From NCBI GenBank assembly GCA_947488295.1, contig CANKYU010000003.1, positions 62,001 to 126,000 on the forward strand: a stretch of DNA of 64,000 nt. Reading direction: 5' to 3'. A model generated the notes under the pieces. That model did no database searches, was not told where the DNA came from, and saw nothing but the letters and a program-made list of their open reading frames with translations. This stretch comes from an uncultured Anderseniella sp. Its GTDB lineage: Bacteria > Pseudomonadota > Alphaproteobacteria > Rhizobiales > Aestuariivirgaceae. Below, piece after piece: positions 8,277 through 16,727 of this stretch; positions within the stretch are counted from its first letter, which is position 1, and the number at the start of each line of letters is the position of its first letter. The position numbers and the translations under genes were made by a program.

Positions 8277-8501
8277 TTATTCGGATTGCTGCCTGCGAAA
8301 CTCCGACACAGGCAATCCGCCTATGCCCCAGTCCTGCAGCGCGACTTCGTCAATGACGACAAATGTCGTGGCCGGGGCCTTGTGCAGAACACGGGCCAGC
8401 AGGTCAGTGGTCCCCCTGATCAGTTCCGCCTTTTGCTCCGCTGTCGGGCCGGTGCCGTGCGGGCCACCTTCCTTTGTCACCTTGATGTTCACATAGGGCA
8501 T
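8277..8501 (-). CDS. 4-oxalocrotonate tautomerase-like protein
   Basis: A 74-aa tautomerase. The start at 8501 gives MPYVNIKVTKEGG, leaving the catalytic Pro1 exposed after Met removal; the longer frame upstream would bury it. GGGAGG precedes this ATG. It overlaps no gene but begins 2 nt after the stop of the NTF2-like gene, as the third gene of a GST / NTF2-like / tautomerase operon. Such enzymes isomerise unsaturated keto acids in aromatic or xenobiotic breakdown. Confidence 0.86.
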   Translation of the reverse strand: MPYVNIKVTKEGGPHGTGPTAEQKAELIRGTTDLLARVLHKAPATTFVVIDEVALQDWGIGGLPVSEFRRQQSE

Positions 8502-8502
8502 G

Positions 8503-8892
8503 TCAGGCCTCCCTTGTCTTTGCAACATAGGTGAACACCTTCGACATGATGCGCCAGCCGTGCCGGTCACGGCTCAATGTCAGGAAGTCGAGATACTCGC
8601 GATCCATCATGGCCATTGACGCCCGGACGAACGCCATGCGGGTGCCGCCGAACTGGATCGATAAGATGCGGTCATCGCGCACCTCGCCACGGCTGGCGGG
8701 CGGTGTGCGCTTGTCGACCATCGCGAAGTACTCGTCCAGCGACTTGTTCATGTAGTCGCCCTCGATCATGTTCACATAACGCGCATCCGGGTGGAACACT
8801 TGCGCCAGCCGCCTGGTGTCTGCGTGATGGAGGCCGTCGAAGTAGCCGGTCATGATATTGGTGACATCGGCGAAAGCCTGTTGATCCGCCAT
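8503..8892 (-). CDS. NTF2-like (lumazine-binding type) protein
   Basis: A 129-aa cone-shaped NTF2-fold protein resembling the Lumazine_bd_2 group (FADVTNIMTGYFDGLHHADT, VFHPDARYVNMIEGDY, WRIMSKVFTYV). These proteins bind or isomerise small hydrophobic molecules; the role here is unknown. Its ATG overlaps the GST stop codon by one base (TAATG), giving translational coupling with the GST. Confidence 0.82.
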   Translation of the reverse strand: MADQQAFADVTNIMTGYFDGLHHADTRRLAQVFHPDARYVNMIEGDYMNKSLDEYFAMVDKRTPPASRGEVRDDRILSIQFGGTRMAFVRASMAMMDREYLDFLTLSRDRHGWRIMSKVFTYVAKTREA

Positions 8893-9500
8893 TACGCCAG
8901 CCCTTCCGCTTTCAGCGCAGCCTGAGCTGCCGGACGGGCCGCGACGCGTTTGACGAACGCGGCCACGTTAGGCCATTTTTTCAGGTCGATGCCGGTGAAG
9001 TTCGACCAGTTGGCAACGACAAACAGATAAGCGTCTGCAACGGAAAAGCCGCCGCCCAGAAGGTAGTCGCGACCGTCGCTCAGAAGAGAGTCGAGATAGT
9101 CGAATTTCTGCGCAACCGCCTTGCCGGCCGCCTGCTTGCCGGCATCGCCGGCAGTGGCTGAGAAGAACGGACCGAACGCCTTGTGCAGTTCAGATGCGGT
9201 GTAATTCAGGTGTTCCTGCAGCCGTGCCCGCGCGATGGTTCCGGCCTTCGGCGCCAGATCGCTTTCGGGGTGCTGGTCAGCAATGTATTGCAGTATGGCA
9301 GCACCCTCGGTGAGGATGTCGCCGGACGCCAGTTCAAGCGCCGGGACATATCCCTTCGGGTTGATCGCAGTGAAATCGCCGCCGGATTTTGTGCGTCCGG
9401 CCTCGGTATCAACTTCCTCGATGTCGAACGTCTCGCCGACTTCATGCAGGACAATATGGGTGGCCAGCGAACAGGCGCCGGTTTTGTAGTAGAGCTTCAT
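8892..9500 (-). CDS. glutathione S-transferase, beta class
   Basis: A 202-aa cytosolic GST, the same length as E. coli GstA. MKLYYKTGACSL carries the beta-class Cys10 that bonds glutathione; residues 1-80 form the thioredoxin-like domain and 85-202 the helical domain (FSVADAYLFVVANW). The start at 9500 was chosen because the family begins at MKLYY; a longer frame to 9587 runs into the operator. First gene of a three-gene operon, divergent from a LysR gene with a clear inverted repeat between them. Confidence 0.92.
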   Translation of the reverse strand: MKLYYKTGACSLATHIVLHEVGETFDIEEVDTEAGRTKSGGDFTAINPKGYVPALELASGDILTEGAAILQYIADQHPESDLAPKAGTIARARLQEHLNYTASELHKAFGPFFSATAGDAGKQAAGKAVAQKFDYLDSLLSDGRDYLLGGGFSVADAYLFVVANWSNFTGIDLKKWPNVAAFVKRVAARPAAQAALKAEGLA

Positions 9501-9594
9501 AGGGACAAGTCCTTTCTCGTTGTTTCCGGTTGGGGTTTCGAGACAGGTAGCGACGCCTATGATTAATTGATAATATTGATTTCTCATGATAACG

Positions 9595-9621
9595 ATCTGA
9601 AAAATAGATCATATTTCAGAT
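9595..9621. promoter_or_regulatory. LysR operator candidate, GST/LysR gap
   Basis: Perfect inverted repeat ATCTGAAA (9595-9602) and TTTCAGAT (9614-9621) with an 11-bp spacer, in the divergent promoter region and ending 3 bp before the LysR start codon. The dimension matches LysR-type recognition sites and implies autoregulation. Confidence 0.6.
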
Positions 9622-9624
9622 GTT

Positions 9625-10512
9625 GTGAGACCTGTTTTGACCTATGAGCAATTGATCGTGCTGCACGCCATTGTCACCGAGGGAACTTTTCGCGGGGCTG
9701 CGGAGAAACTGAACAAGTCCCAGTCCGCCATCAGTCACATGCTGAAAAAGCTTGAGACCGAGATCGACGTTGCCTTGTTGTCGCGCGCTGCCTACAGGCC
9801 GAAACTGACGCCTGAGGGAGAGGTGTTTTACCGGCAGGCGACACGGGTCATGCAGCAGATGCAGCAACTGGGCAACATGGCCAAAAGCCTAAGCGCGGGG
9901 CAGGAAGCCGAAGTGTTTCTGGCCGTCACCGCCACTTTCCCGCTGAAACCGGTGCTGGAGATCGTCGGCACTGTCAGGACGGAATACCCCGCCACCCACA
10001 TCCGCCTGGCGCGCGAAAGCATGGGCGGACCGATCGAGCAGTTGCTGCGTAATGATGCTGACATCATCATCGCCACCATGGACGGGGTGCCGGTCGACCA
10101 GGTCGAGGCCACCCCGTTTGCCGAGGTGACCATCATGCCGGTGGCGCACCGCGACTATGAGCCGGCACGCAGTGCGCACATGAAAACCATCTCCGAAATG
10201 CAAAGCTATACCCAGGTCGTGGTGGCTGACAGCAGCTCTGGCAGTTTTACCCAGAGCAGGGGTCTGCTGCCCGGCGGTATGCGCTGGACGGTGTCGGACT
10301 TCGCGGCCAAGAAGGAAATCCTGCTGGCCGGGATGGGCTGGGGCGGTATTCCCACCCACATGATTGAGGATGAGCTGGAAAGCGGTGAGCTGGTGCCGCT
10401 GAATGTCGAAGGCTATCAGCCGCTGCGCTCTCACCTGTTCCAGATCCGCCGCCGCGACCGTGACGCCGGTGTCGTCGCCCAGTGCATTTGGGAGAAACTG
10501 CTGGCGCGATAA
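9625..10512 (+). CDS. LysR-family transcriptional regulator
   Basis: A 295-aa LysR regulator with HTH near the N-terminus (EGTFRGAAEKLNKSQSAISH, then MLKKLETEIDVALLSR) and an effector domain. The start is GTG at 9625. It is divergent from the GST operon and separated from it by a perfect inverted repeat, so it very likely controls that operon. The inducer is probably a substrate of the GST/tautomerase pathway, but this is inference. Confidence 0.88.
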   Translation: MRPVLTYEQLIVLHAIVTEGTFRGAAEKLNKSQSAISHMLKKLETEIDVALLSRAAYRPKLTPEGEVFYRQATRVMQQMQQLGNMAKSLSAGQEAEVFLAVTATFPLKPVLEIVGTVRTEYPATHIRLARESMGGPIEQLLRNDADIIIATMDGVPVDQVEATPFAEVTIMPVAHRDYEPARSAHMKTISEMQSYTQVVVADSSSGSFTQSRGLLPGGMRWTVSDFAAKKEILLAGMGWGGIPTHMIEDELESGELVPLNVEGYQPLRSHLFQIRRRDRDAGVVAQCIWEKLLAR

Positions 10513-10673
10513 TGTCTTGAGCCTGCTTCGTGACGCGGTCGGCTTGTCACATGCGGGAGCGTCAGAGCGTGAGTTTGGATAATTGATGAGCGTATCTGCC
10601 AATATCTCCTCACCCAGCTGACATTGGCCACAATTATCCGTATAAGTTGTTTTTATTTGTATCGGGTTCACCA

Positions 10674-11426
10674 ATGGCTTTTGAAGTTGAGTTTCAGCGC
10701 GGGCATGGCGGGTCCTATCTTTATGTTCCAAAGACGGGAGAGCCTTGCCCCGGTATCGTCGTGCTGCACGGAAGTGACGGCGGACGGGCCGGCTGGTCGC
10801 AGTGGCAGGCGCTTCTATTCGCGACTTCGGGTTTCTGCGCGCTGGCGCCCAATTACAGCAAGGGTGGCAATGGCTGGCATGCAGGCGACATCCTGGATGT
10901 TGACCTGGACGATACTGAAGAGGCATTGATCTGGTTTCGCGATCATCAGGCAACAACAGGCAAGGTTGGCCTTTTTGGCACATCCAGGGGTGGTGAACAT
11001 GCCTTGCTCGCCGCTAGTCTGATGGCCGAGTTTGAAAGCAGGGGTGTGCCGGATGCCGTAGCGGTGCATAGTCCGTCTGACACAATTGTCGGTGCATTCA
11101 TCGCCAGGAATTTTGATCCCGACAATCGAGGCATCTGGGACCCGTCGCTCAGGGCATGGCGATGGCGCGGGTCGTCAGAAAACCTGCTGCCGACAAGCCC
11201 GATCCCCATTGAACGGTATTCCGGGCCCATCATGCTGACCCATGGAGAGGCGGATACGGTCTGGACAGTTGAATGTACCCGGCGACTGGAAAAACGACTG
11301 ATTGCCAACGGTCGTGAGCCTGAAGTCTACTACTATGTCGATCAGAACCACCAGTTCAGTCCGGAGGCTCACAATCTGCAGCACAAGCGATTGACGGCGT
11401 TTTTCCAACGCCATCTGCAGGCTTAA
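10674..11426 (+). CDS. alpha/beta hydrolase, dienelactone-hydrolase type
   Basis: A 250-aa serine-type hydrolase. Visible are the oxyanion segment (VVLHGSDGG), the nucleophile elbow GTSRGG, a late Asp (GEADTVW) and the catalytic His in DQNHQFSPEAH. The BAAT/dienelactone-hydrolase fold acts on esters, thioesters or lactones. The ATG at 10674 was chosen over an upstream one because the core sheet begins there. It is a single gene; its stop overlaps that of the convergent spondin-like gene (TTAA). Confidence 0.82.
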   Translation: MAFEVEFQRGHGGSYLYVPKTGEPCPGIVVLHGSDGGRAGWSQWQALLFATSGFCALAPNYSKGGNGWHAGDILDVDLDDTEEALIWFRDHQATTGKVGLFGTSRGGEHALLAASLMAEFESRGVPDAVAVHSPSDTIVGAFIARNFDPDNRGIWDPSLRAWRWRGSSENLLPTSPIPIERYSGPIMLTHGEADTVWTVECTRRLEKRLIANGREPEVYYYVDQNHQFSPEAHNLQHKRLTAFFQRHLQA

Positions 11427-12070
11427 TCAATGCGGGTAAAGGTTGCGGTGCCGACTTGCTTCAGGCCGGAGCTGTCGAGAAAATGCGGGCTTGCCACCAG
11501 CCGGATGGATTCGGCGGGCTGGTTTGCATTGTTATCCGAGGCATAGGACGCACCGCGGTCGGTTCCCGCGTCCCAGGCCCACAGAACATAGGTGGCCTTG
11601 TCCCGCCAGCCATTATCGTCACGCAATTTGACGCCGGCCAGCCCGGTAAACCAGTCCGGACTTGGGGCGATCATGGTGATGAACGAGACCCGGGCATGGG
11701 TCTCGCTGAGCGCAAATGTAGCGGAAATGCGCCCCGGCACCTGCGCAATGCCATTGGCCTGAAATACATCCTTGACCCGCTTGCGCTCGATGGCCTCGTC
11801 CAGTTCGGCGCGCAAGATTCGCTGCCGCCCACGCTCTGCAACGGACTTGACGCCGCTGCTTGCGGTATTGCCGTCTGCAAACATGACATAGCGTCCGTGG
11901 TGGGTGGCGCCGATCAGTCCCGACATGTGCCCGCCGCTATCAGGCCAGTCGTGGGGGTGAGTGTCACCGCTCCAGCTGATGTCGAGGTCCAGCTGATACT
12001 GCACGTCCTCGGCCTGTGCCAAAGAGCTGAAACCCAGTGTGAACAGTAAGGCTGCAAGTATCCGGATCAT
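11423..12070 (-). CDS. secreted spondin-domain protein
   Basis: A 215-aa exported protein. MIRILAALLFTLGFSSLAQA is a Sec signal peptide with a cleavage site after AQA. The mature part is a Spondin_N-type beta domain (YQLDLDISWSGDTHP, ISATFALSETHARVSFITMIAPSPDWF, VGTATFTRI). Bacterial members are periplasmic or surface proteins of unknown role. The start at 12070 follows GGGAGA; a frame to 12103 would bury the signal peptide. Confidence 0.82.
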   Translation of the reverse strand: MIRILAALLFTLGFSSLAQAEDVQYQLDLDISWSGDTHPHDWPDSGGHMSGLIGATHHGRYVMFADGNTASSGVKSVAERGRQRILRAELDEAIERKRVKDVFQANGIAQVPGRISATFALSETHARVSFITMIAPSPDWFTGLAGVKLRDDNGWRDKATYVLWAWDAGTDRGASYASDNNANQPAESIRLVASPHFLDSSGLKQVGTATFTRID

Positions 12071-12403
12071 TGAAACTGTCTCCCAATCGTGCCGGTTTGA
12101 CACCGGCTCTAATATCTACAACGCGGCAAGCATAGCAGGATGGCGATTATCCGATCATCATCCGGTTGTTCGCAACAAGCATATGCAACCCAAGATAGTA
12201 CGATCGCAATGGTATGATCAGATCATTTAAGGCTGTGGGCGCGAAGTGATCCTTCGCGCACCCTGTGAACGACAGCGGTTGATCTGTCCGGTCATTAGCG
12301 GAACAGTATCGTCGTTCAACACATTGGGTGGTTGTTGCCGGCGCGGTGATTGCATACGACAGCCACCTGTATGAAGCTGTCGCAAGAACAAGCGGGTAAC
12401 TGC
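12071..12403. other. gene-free stretch upstream of the pentapeptide gene
   Basis: About 330 bp without a convincing gene. It contains the promoter side of the spondin-like gene and one perfect hairpin, GCGCGAAG-TGATC-CTTCGCGC (12239-12259), that lacks a T tract, so no terminator is called. Nothing else is recognisable. Confidence 0.6.
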
Positions 12404-12856
12404 ATGGTGGACAAAATCGAAGTTCTGGATGAGTTCGGCGATGTGCTGAAAACCGTCAAGGTCCGGGAGGATCAGGATGGGTTCGAAGGCGTGTGCTGGG
12501 AGGGCGTGGTCCTGTTTGGTGCTCAGCTTGCGGGGGCAAATTTCAAGGAAGCGGATTTGTATTCGGCGATTCTTGCCGACGCCAAACTCGATTATGCGAA
12601 TTTCGAAGGCGCACAACTGCAAGGCGCCAACCTGACTGACGCATCATGCATTGGCGCAAGTTTCCGCGGAGCTGATCTGGGGCGCGACAGTTTTGGTCAC
12701 GGTGCGCGTCTTCAGGGCGCAAACCTGACCAAGGCCATACTGAACCGCGCAAAGCTTGACGGTGCCGAGTACGATGACAGGACAGTGTTCCCGAAAGGCT
12801 TTTATCCGCCCTCCCATGGCATGGTGGAAATGGAAACCGAGCCGGACGATGAGTAG
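12404..12856 (+). CDS. pentapeptide-repeat protein
   Basis: A 150-aa protein with about 60 residues of pentapeptide repeats (A(D/N)LXX type: LAGANFKEADLYSAIL, YANFEGAQLQGANLTDA, GANLTKAILNRAKLDGA), which fold as a right-handed beta-helix. Flanks are a short acidic N-terminal domain and a tail. Some relatives mimic DNA and protect gyrase; most are unassigned. The start at 12404 is tentative, as an ATG at 12371 is also in frame and neither has a strong ribosome site. Confidence 0.82.
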   Translation: MVDKIEVLDEFGDVLKTVKVREDQDGFEGVCWEGVVLFGAQLAGANFKEADLYSAILADAKLDYANFEGAQLQGANLTDASCIGASFRGADLGRDSFGHGARLQGANLTKAILNRAKLDGAEYDDRTVFPKGFYPPSHGMVEMETEPDDE

Positions 12857-12923
12857 AAGACGTTAAGACAATCAGGTCCATGGAGTTGGTTAAGACCAGT
12901 CTGCTGGACGCAGGGTCATTGCC

Positions 12924-13847
12924 TCACACCGGCATGATCAGATTGCTCGCCGCTGCACGCGCAAAATGCTCCCGGGTGGCATCCATGAACGCCTGGACCA
13001 GCCGGCGCGGCTTACCGCCCATATGGCCAAGAGCCAGCTTCAGAGCGCGTGCATCGCCGCGCAGCGGGATGGCCAATACCTCGTCGCCGGCATAGGTGAC
13101 CGCGGTGGCCGGGCGCATGTTCAAGATTGAGCAGCCAACACCGGCGCCTACCAGACTGCGCACCATCTCATGGGTGGAGGCTGTCGCGACGATATTGGCC
13201 GGCTGAGCGGGATCACCGGCAAGGTTGCGGTAGTACTCATTGGTTATCGGCAGATCGAGCAGCACCAGCGGTTCATTGCCGAGATCGTCGCGAGTCACAA
13301 ACTCGCGATTTCGCAGGGCGTGATCATGCGGCACCAGCACATAGGGGGGAGCCTCGATCAGCAGATGACAATCGATACCGGTGCGGACGTTTTCGGCAAC
13401 AAACAGGATCAGGTCGAATTCGCCGTCGAGCAGGCCGGTCTGGGCGCGTTCATTGTCGGCCTCCACCAGGTTCACCCTGATGCCGGGGTGGTCACGAACC
13501 AGCGGCGCCACTATCGCCGGCATGAAGGCCGGGGCCACCGGTGCGTAATAACCGATCGTCATGCTGCCCGACAGTGCGGTGCGAAGTTCGGCGCCCTCAA
13601 GGAACAGCGTGTCGTATTCCTCCACCAGGTGGCGGATCTTGCGCATCATGGCCAGCCCGGCGGCTGTCGGCCTGATGCCCTTGGCCGGGTAGCGCTGCAC
13701 CAGTTGCAGCTCGAATTCGCGCTCGACAAGGTCAATGGCATTGGAAATTGCAGACGGAACCACATTCAGTTCCGCAGCCGCCTTTGCAATCGAACCAAGC
13801 TCCGCTGCGTGCAGGAATTGATTCAGTGCCTTGATTGAAACACGCAA
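12924..13847 (-). CDS. LysR-family transcriptional regulator
   Basis: A 307-aa LysR regulator with a typical HTH (FLHAAELGSIAKAAAELNVV, PSAISNAIDLVEREF) and effector domain. Divergent from the desaturase/hydroxylase gene; an inverted repeat (TTCATAAC...GTTATGAA) lies between them. It likely regulates that enzyme and itself. Confidence 0.88.
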   Translation of the reverse strand: MRVSIKALNQFLHAAELGSIAKAAAELNVVPSAISNAIDLVEREFELQLVQRYPAKGIRPTAAGLAMMRKIRHLVEEYDTLFLEGAELRTALSGSMTIGYYAPVAPAFMPAIVAPLVRDHPGIRVNLVEADNERAQTGLLDGEFDLILFVAENVRTGIDCHLLIEAPPYVLVPHDHALRNREFVTRDDLGNEPLVLLDLPITNEYYRNLAGDPAQPANIVATASTHEMVRSLVGAGVGCSILNMRPATAVTYAGDEVLAIPLRGDARALKLALGHMGGKPRRLVQAFMDATREHFARAAASNLIMPV

Positions 13848-13868
13848 GTTATTGGGTTTCCTGGAAAA

Positions 13869-13899
13869 TTCATAACAACAAAATTATCGATGTTATGAA
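13869..13899. promoter_or_regulatory. inverted repeat, LysR/desaturase gap
   Basis: TTCATAAC (13869-13876) and GTTATGAA (13892-13899) are perfect 8-bp arms with a 15-bp spacer, 22 bp upstream of the LysR start and 84 bp upstream of the hydroxylase start. Candidate LysR-type operator. Confidence 0.5.
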
Positions 13900-13982
13900 G
13901 CATAATGTTCTGTTTTTCAAACTTTTAAGAGTGTGAAACTGTTACCGGACCGTGCCGTTCCCACTGCTGGAAGTTTGAGACC

Positions 13983-14999
13983 ATGACGCAAGCGACCGAA
14001 AACAAACCCGCCGCCGCAGACAGCGCCTTCGCCCGGCAATGGCACCATCGCCCGCCGGTACCGGTCCAGGTGTCGCCGTTCTTTTCGTGGCCGCCGGATC
14101 CGGCAAGAATGCTGCACTGGGTTGCCGAGCGCTGGTTCTCGATTGCAGAGAACACAATCCTGGTCGCGCTTGCATACATCACCTGGCGTTGGTTCCAGCC
14201 GAGCCTTGAGGATGCAAAGACGCTGGCACTGGACTGGATTTTACAAATCTATGTTCGCAATCTCGTGCTGCTTGTCGCCGTGGCCGGCGGACTGCATCTG
14301 TACTTCTACACCTGGGGAAAGCAAGGCAGGCATCGCAAGTTCGACAAGCGTGATCTGTCGAAAGGCAGCAACTCGTTCACGTTCAAGAACCAGGTGCACG
14401 ACAACATGTTCTGGTCGTTGACCAGTGGTGTTGCGTTCTGGACGGCTTATGAAGTGCTGATGTTCTGGGCCATGGCCAACGGCTATGCCCCCAATCTGTT
14501 CTGGTCTGACAACCCGGTCTGGTTCGTGGCGCTGTTCTTCCTCACGCCGGTTTGGATTTCATTTCATTTCTACTGGGTGCACCGCTGGCTGCACTGGCCG
14601 CCGCTGTACCGCCTGGCCCATGCGCTGCATCACCGCAACACCAATGTCGGCCCGTGGTCCGGTTTCTCCATGCACCCGATCGAGCATCTGATCTTCCTGT
14701 CGTCGGTGCTGATCCACTGGATCGTGGCGGCGCATCCGATCCATATCCTGTTCCACATGCAGCACCAGGCGCTGACCGCGGCCACGTCCCATACCGGGTT
14801 TGAGGACCTGCTGGTAAAGGACAAGAGCCGGCTGGCGCTCGGCACCTTCCACCACCAGATGCACCACCGCTATTTCGAATGCAATTACGGCAACCTGGAA
14901 GTGCCGTGGGACAAATGGTTCGGCTCTTTCCACGACGGCACCGATGCCTCCCACGTCAAATTCAAGGAACGCCGTCGGCGTTTGTCGGAAGCCTCGTGA
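13983..14999 (+). CDS. sterol desaturase / fatty acid hydroxylase family protein
   Basis: A 338-aa di-iron membrane oxygenase. The His-box set is clear: HRWLHW, HALHHRN, the distal H/MH region, and HHQMHHRY, with membrane helices around them (LLVAVAGGLHLYFYTW, ALFFLTPVWISFHFYW). Relatives hydroxylate or desaturate sterols, carotenoids or fatty acids using O2. Single gene, divergent from and probably controlled by the adjacent LysR protein. The substrate is unknown. Confidence 0.88.
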   Translation: MTQATENKPAAADSAFARQWHHRPPVPVQVSPFFSWPPDPARMLHWVAERWFSIAENTILVALAYITWRWFQPSLEDAKTLALDWILQIYVRNLVLLVAVAGGLHLYFYTWGKQGRHRKFDKRDLSKGSNSFTFKNQVHDNMFWSLTSGVAFWTAYEVLMFWAMANGYAPNLFWSDNPVWFVALFFLTPVWISFHFYWVHRWLHWPPLYRLAHALHHRNTNVGPWSGFSMHPIEHLIFLSSVLIHWIVAAHPIHILFHMQHQALTAATSHTGFEDLLVKDKSRLALGTFHHQMHHRYFECNYGNLEVPWDKWFGSFHDGTDASHVKFKERRRRLSEAS

Positions 15000-15049
15000 T
15001 GATGAAGCCGGGTGTGCGGGCATATTCGGGCCAGCACTAACCGACCGGG

Positions 15050-16645
15050 TCATACATCCGGTGACGGCGCTAATTTTACGCCGAGGATTCTGGTTACTCG
15101 ATTGCTGAGGGCAGGCTTGTCCTTCAGTTCTTCGGAAAGACTTTTCAGGTCTTCACTGCTTGGTTGAAATACTCCCCTGTTCCGTTTCCGGGCCATCTCC
15201 CACCAGAGCGGCTCGTAGCTGTCCTCACTTGCATCGATTTTCATCATGGCCAGAACGCGGGCCATCCTTACGGGCGGAAGCGATCGAATGAAGACCAGCA
15301 TGCCTCGTTTTTCCACGTCGGCTCCCGTCGAGATCAGGTCGGTTAACTCCCGGTAGGAAAACAGGTCACCAAACTTCTGGAGCGATCTTGATGCTCTTCG
15401 TGCCTCAGACAGGATATCTGAAGTAGACGCTATTGATTTCAAGTCTGACGTGGCGGCCGGATGGCCCAGGGCAGCCGCGGCATGAAGACAGATAATGCGG
15501 TGTCCGGGACAACATCGTTGAGCTGCGTCATATGCGTGGTTTCGGTCTTCTCTGGTGCCAAACTTTCCCAAGGCGCGAACGGCACAAACATCCGGTGGCT
15601 GGGCACAAGCTGCTTGCCTCAACGGTGTCAGAAAATCAATGTTTCGTGCCGTGAGTACAAACCGCGCCCGTTCAGCAACAGTCAGTGCAGGATCTTTGAC
15701 GAGATCAAGCAGGACGGCCTCGTCGCCTTTCCATGAAAGCTGTTTGTCGATGACGTGGTCGAGCGCCGATCTGCGGACATTGACAGAAGTATCGGTCAGT
15801 CCCGCAATGGCGATTGCAGCATGATCAACTGGCAGGCGAACATCTCTTGCAAACCTCCCTGAAGGACCAGAAACCTCCACGACCTCCTTTAACAGCGCGC
15901 CGGTTGCCAATGCTCTGCACCTGTGATGTGTGGCGTTTGCGCTGATCATTGGTAACCAAGGATCAAACTGATCGTGGTGCAGAACAAGGCTCAGATATCT
16001 AGGCGATGTATCTCCCTTGCCCTCCAGGATGGTATCCTGGAGTCGGTTCATAACTGTTGGCAATGCAAGCAGGCGTTCTATCACTTGTGCTTGCTCGGCA
16101 TCAGCACGTGCAAACCGGTTTTGATCCAGAACAATGTCCATACACGAAAGCGCCAGGTCGGAGCACAGGGCAGGATCTGCTTCGATGAGCTGTGTCAGTT
16201 TCTCGCAGGCTGCAGTCCGAACTTCCCTGACCCAGTCGTTCAGTCGAACCAACAACAATGCGAAGCAGAACGGACCATCGATTTTGGATAAGTTTCGTAT
16301 GGCTGTTTCGCGGACGAAACCCGAGCCAGCCGTCGAAAGAACGATGGCCACGCCGGCATGATCCCTGGCCAATGGTGCAATTTTTCGCTTTGCCTGTGAG
16401 CGCGACGTGGCCTTGCTCCACAATCCAAGTTTGCTCCCCAGAGCCTCATCCACGACGCGGCGCAGTTGAGCACTGACAGTGGAAACATGTCGGGGTTCGT
16501 GAACCTCCAGAAGTTCGGTCAGACCGGTATTGCGGCCGGAGTTCTCCGTGCCAATGCTTGAGAACATCCACCAGGAGCTGAGAGGCTTCTGAACCAACCG
16601 TCCAACAGTCGGTCCAACTTCCGGATCTAGAATTGCGGGACACAT
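15050..16645 (-). CDS. HEAT-repeat protein of unknown function
   Basis: A 531-aa soluble protein made largely of helical HEAT-like repeats (for example WVREVRTAACEKLTQLIEAD, TSVNVRRSALDHVIDKQL, DVCAVRALGKFGTREDRNHA). No catalytic motif, signal peptide or membrane helix is visible. Such scaffolds bind proteins or nucleic acid. It stands alone. The start is uncertain: no ribosome site precedes the ATG at 16645, and an internal Met at 16567 is possible. Its wording is less GC-rich than the neighbours, which could hint at transfer. Confidence 0.7.
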   Translation of the reverse strand: MCPAILDPEVGPTVGRLVQKPLSSWWMFSSIGTENSGRNTGLTELLEVHEPRHVSTVSAQLRRVVDEALGSKLGLWSKATSRSQAKRKIAPLARDHAGVAIVLSTAGSGFVRETAIRNLSKIDGPFCFALLLVRLNDWVREVRTAACEKLTQLIEADPALCSDLALSCMDIVLDQNRFARADAEQAQVIERLLALPTVMNRLQDTILEGKGDTSPRYLSLVLHHDQFDPWLPMISANATHHRCRALATGALLKEVVEVSGPSGRFARDVRLPVDHAAIAIAGLTDTSVNVRRSALDHVIDKQLSWKGDEAVLLDLVKDPALTVAERARFVLTARNIDFLTPLRQAACAQPPDVCAVRALGKFGTREDRNHAYDAAQRCCPGHRIICLHAAAALGHPAATSDLKSIASTSDILSEARRASRSLQKFGDLFSYRELTDLISTGADVEKRGMLVFIRSLPPVRMARVLAMMKIDASEDSYEPLWWEMARKRNRGVFQPSSEDLKSLSEELKDKPALSNRVTRILGVKLAPSPDV

Positions 16646-16727
16646 GCGTGACAGAGTATCTGTATACGGAGATGGCGTAAATCATTGTTGTGTAATCGCA
16701 TTAAGGTAATCTTGCAGGTGCTTGCTT

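Noticed and set aside
12239..12259. Perfect GC-rich hairpin GCGCGAAG/CTTCGCGC
   Set aside because: No T tract follows on either strand and no gene ends nearby, so no terminator is called.
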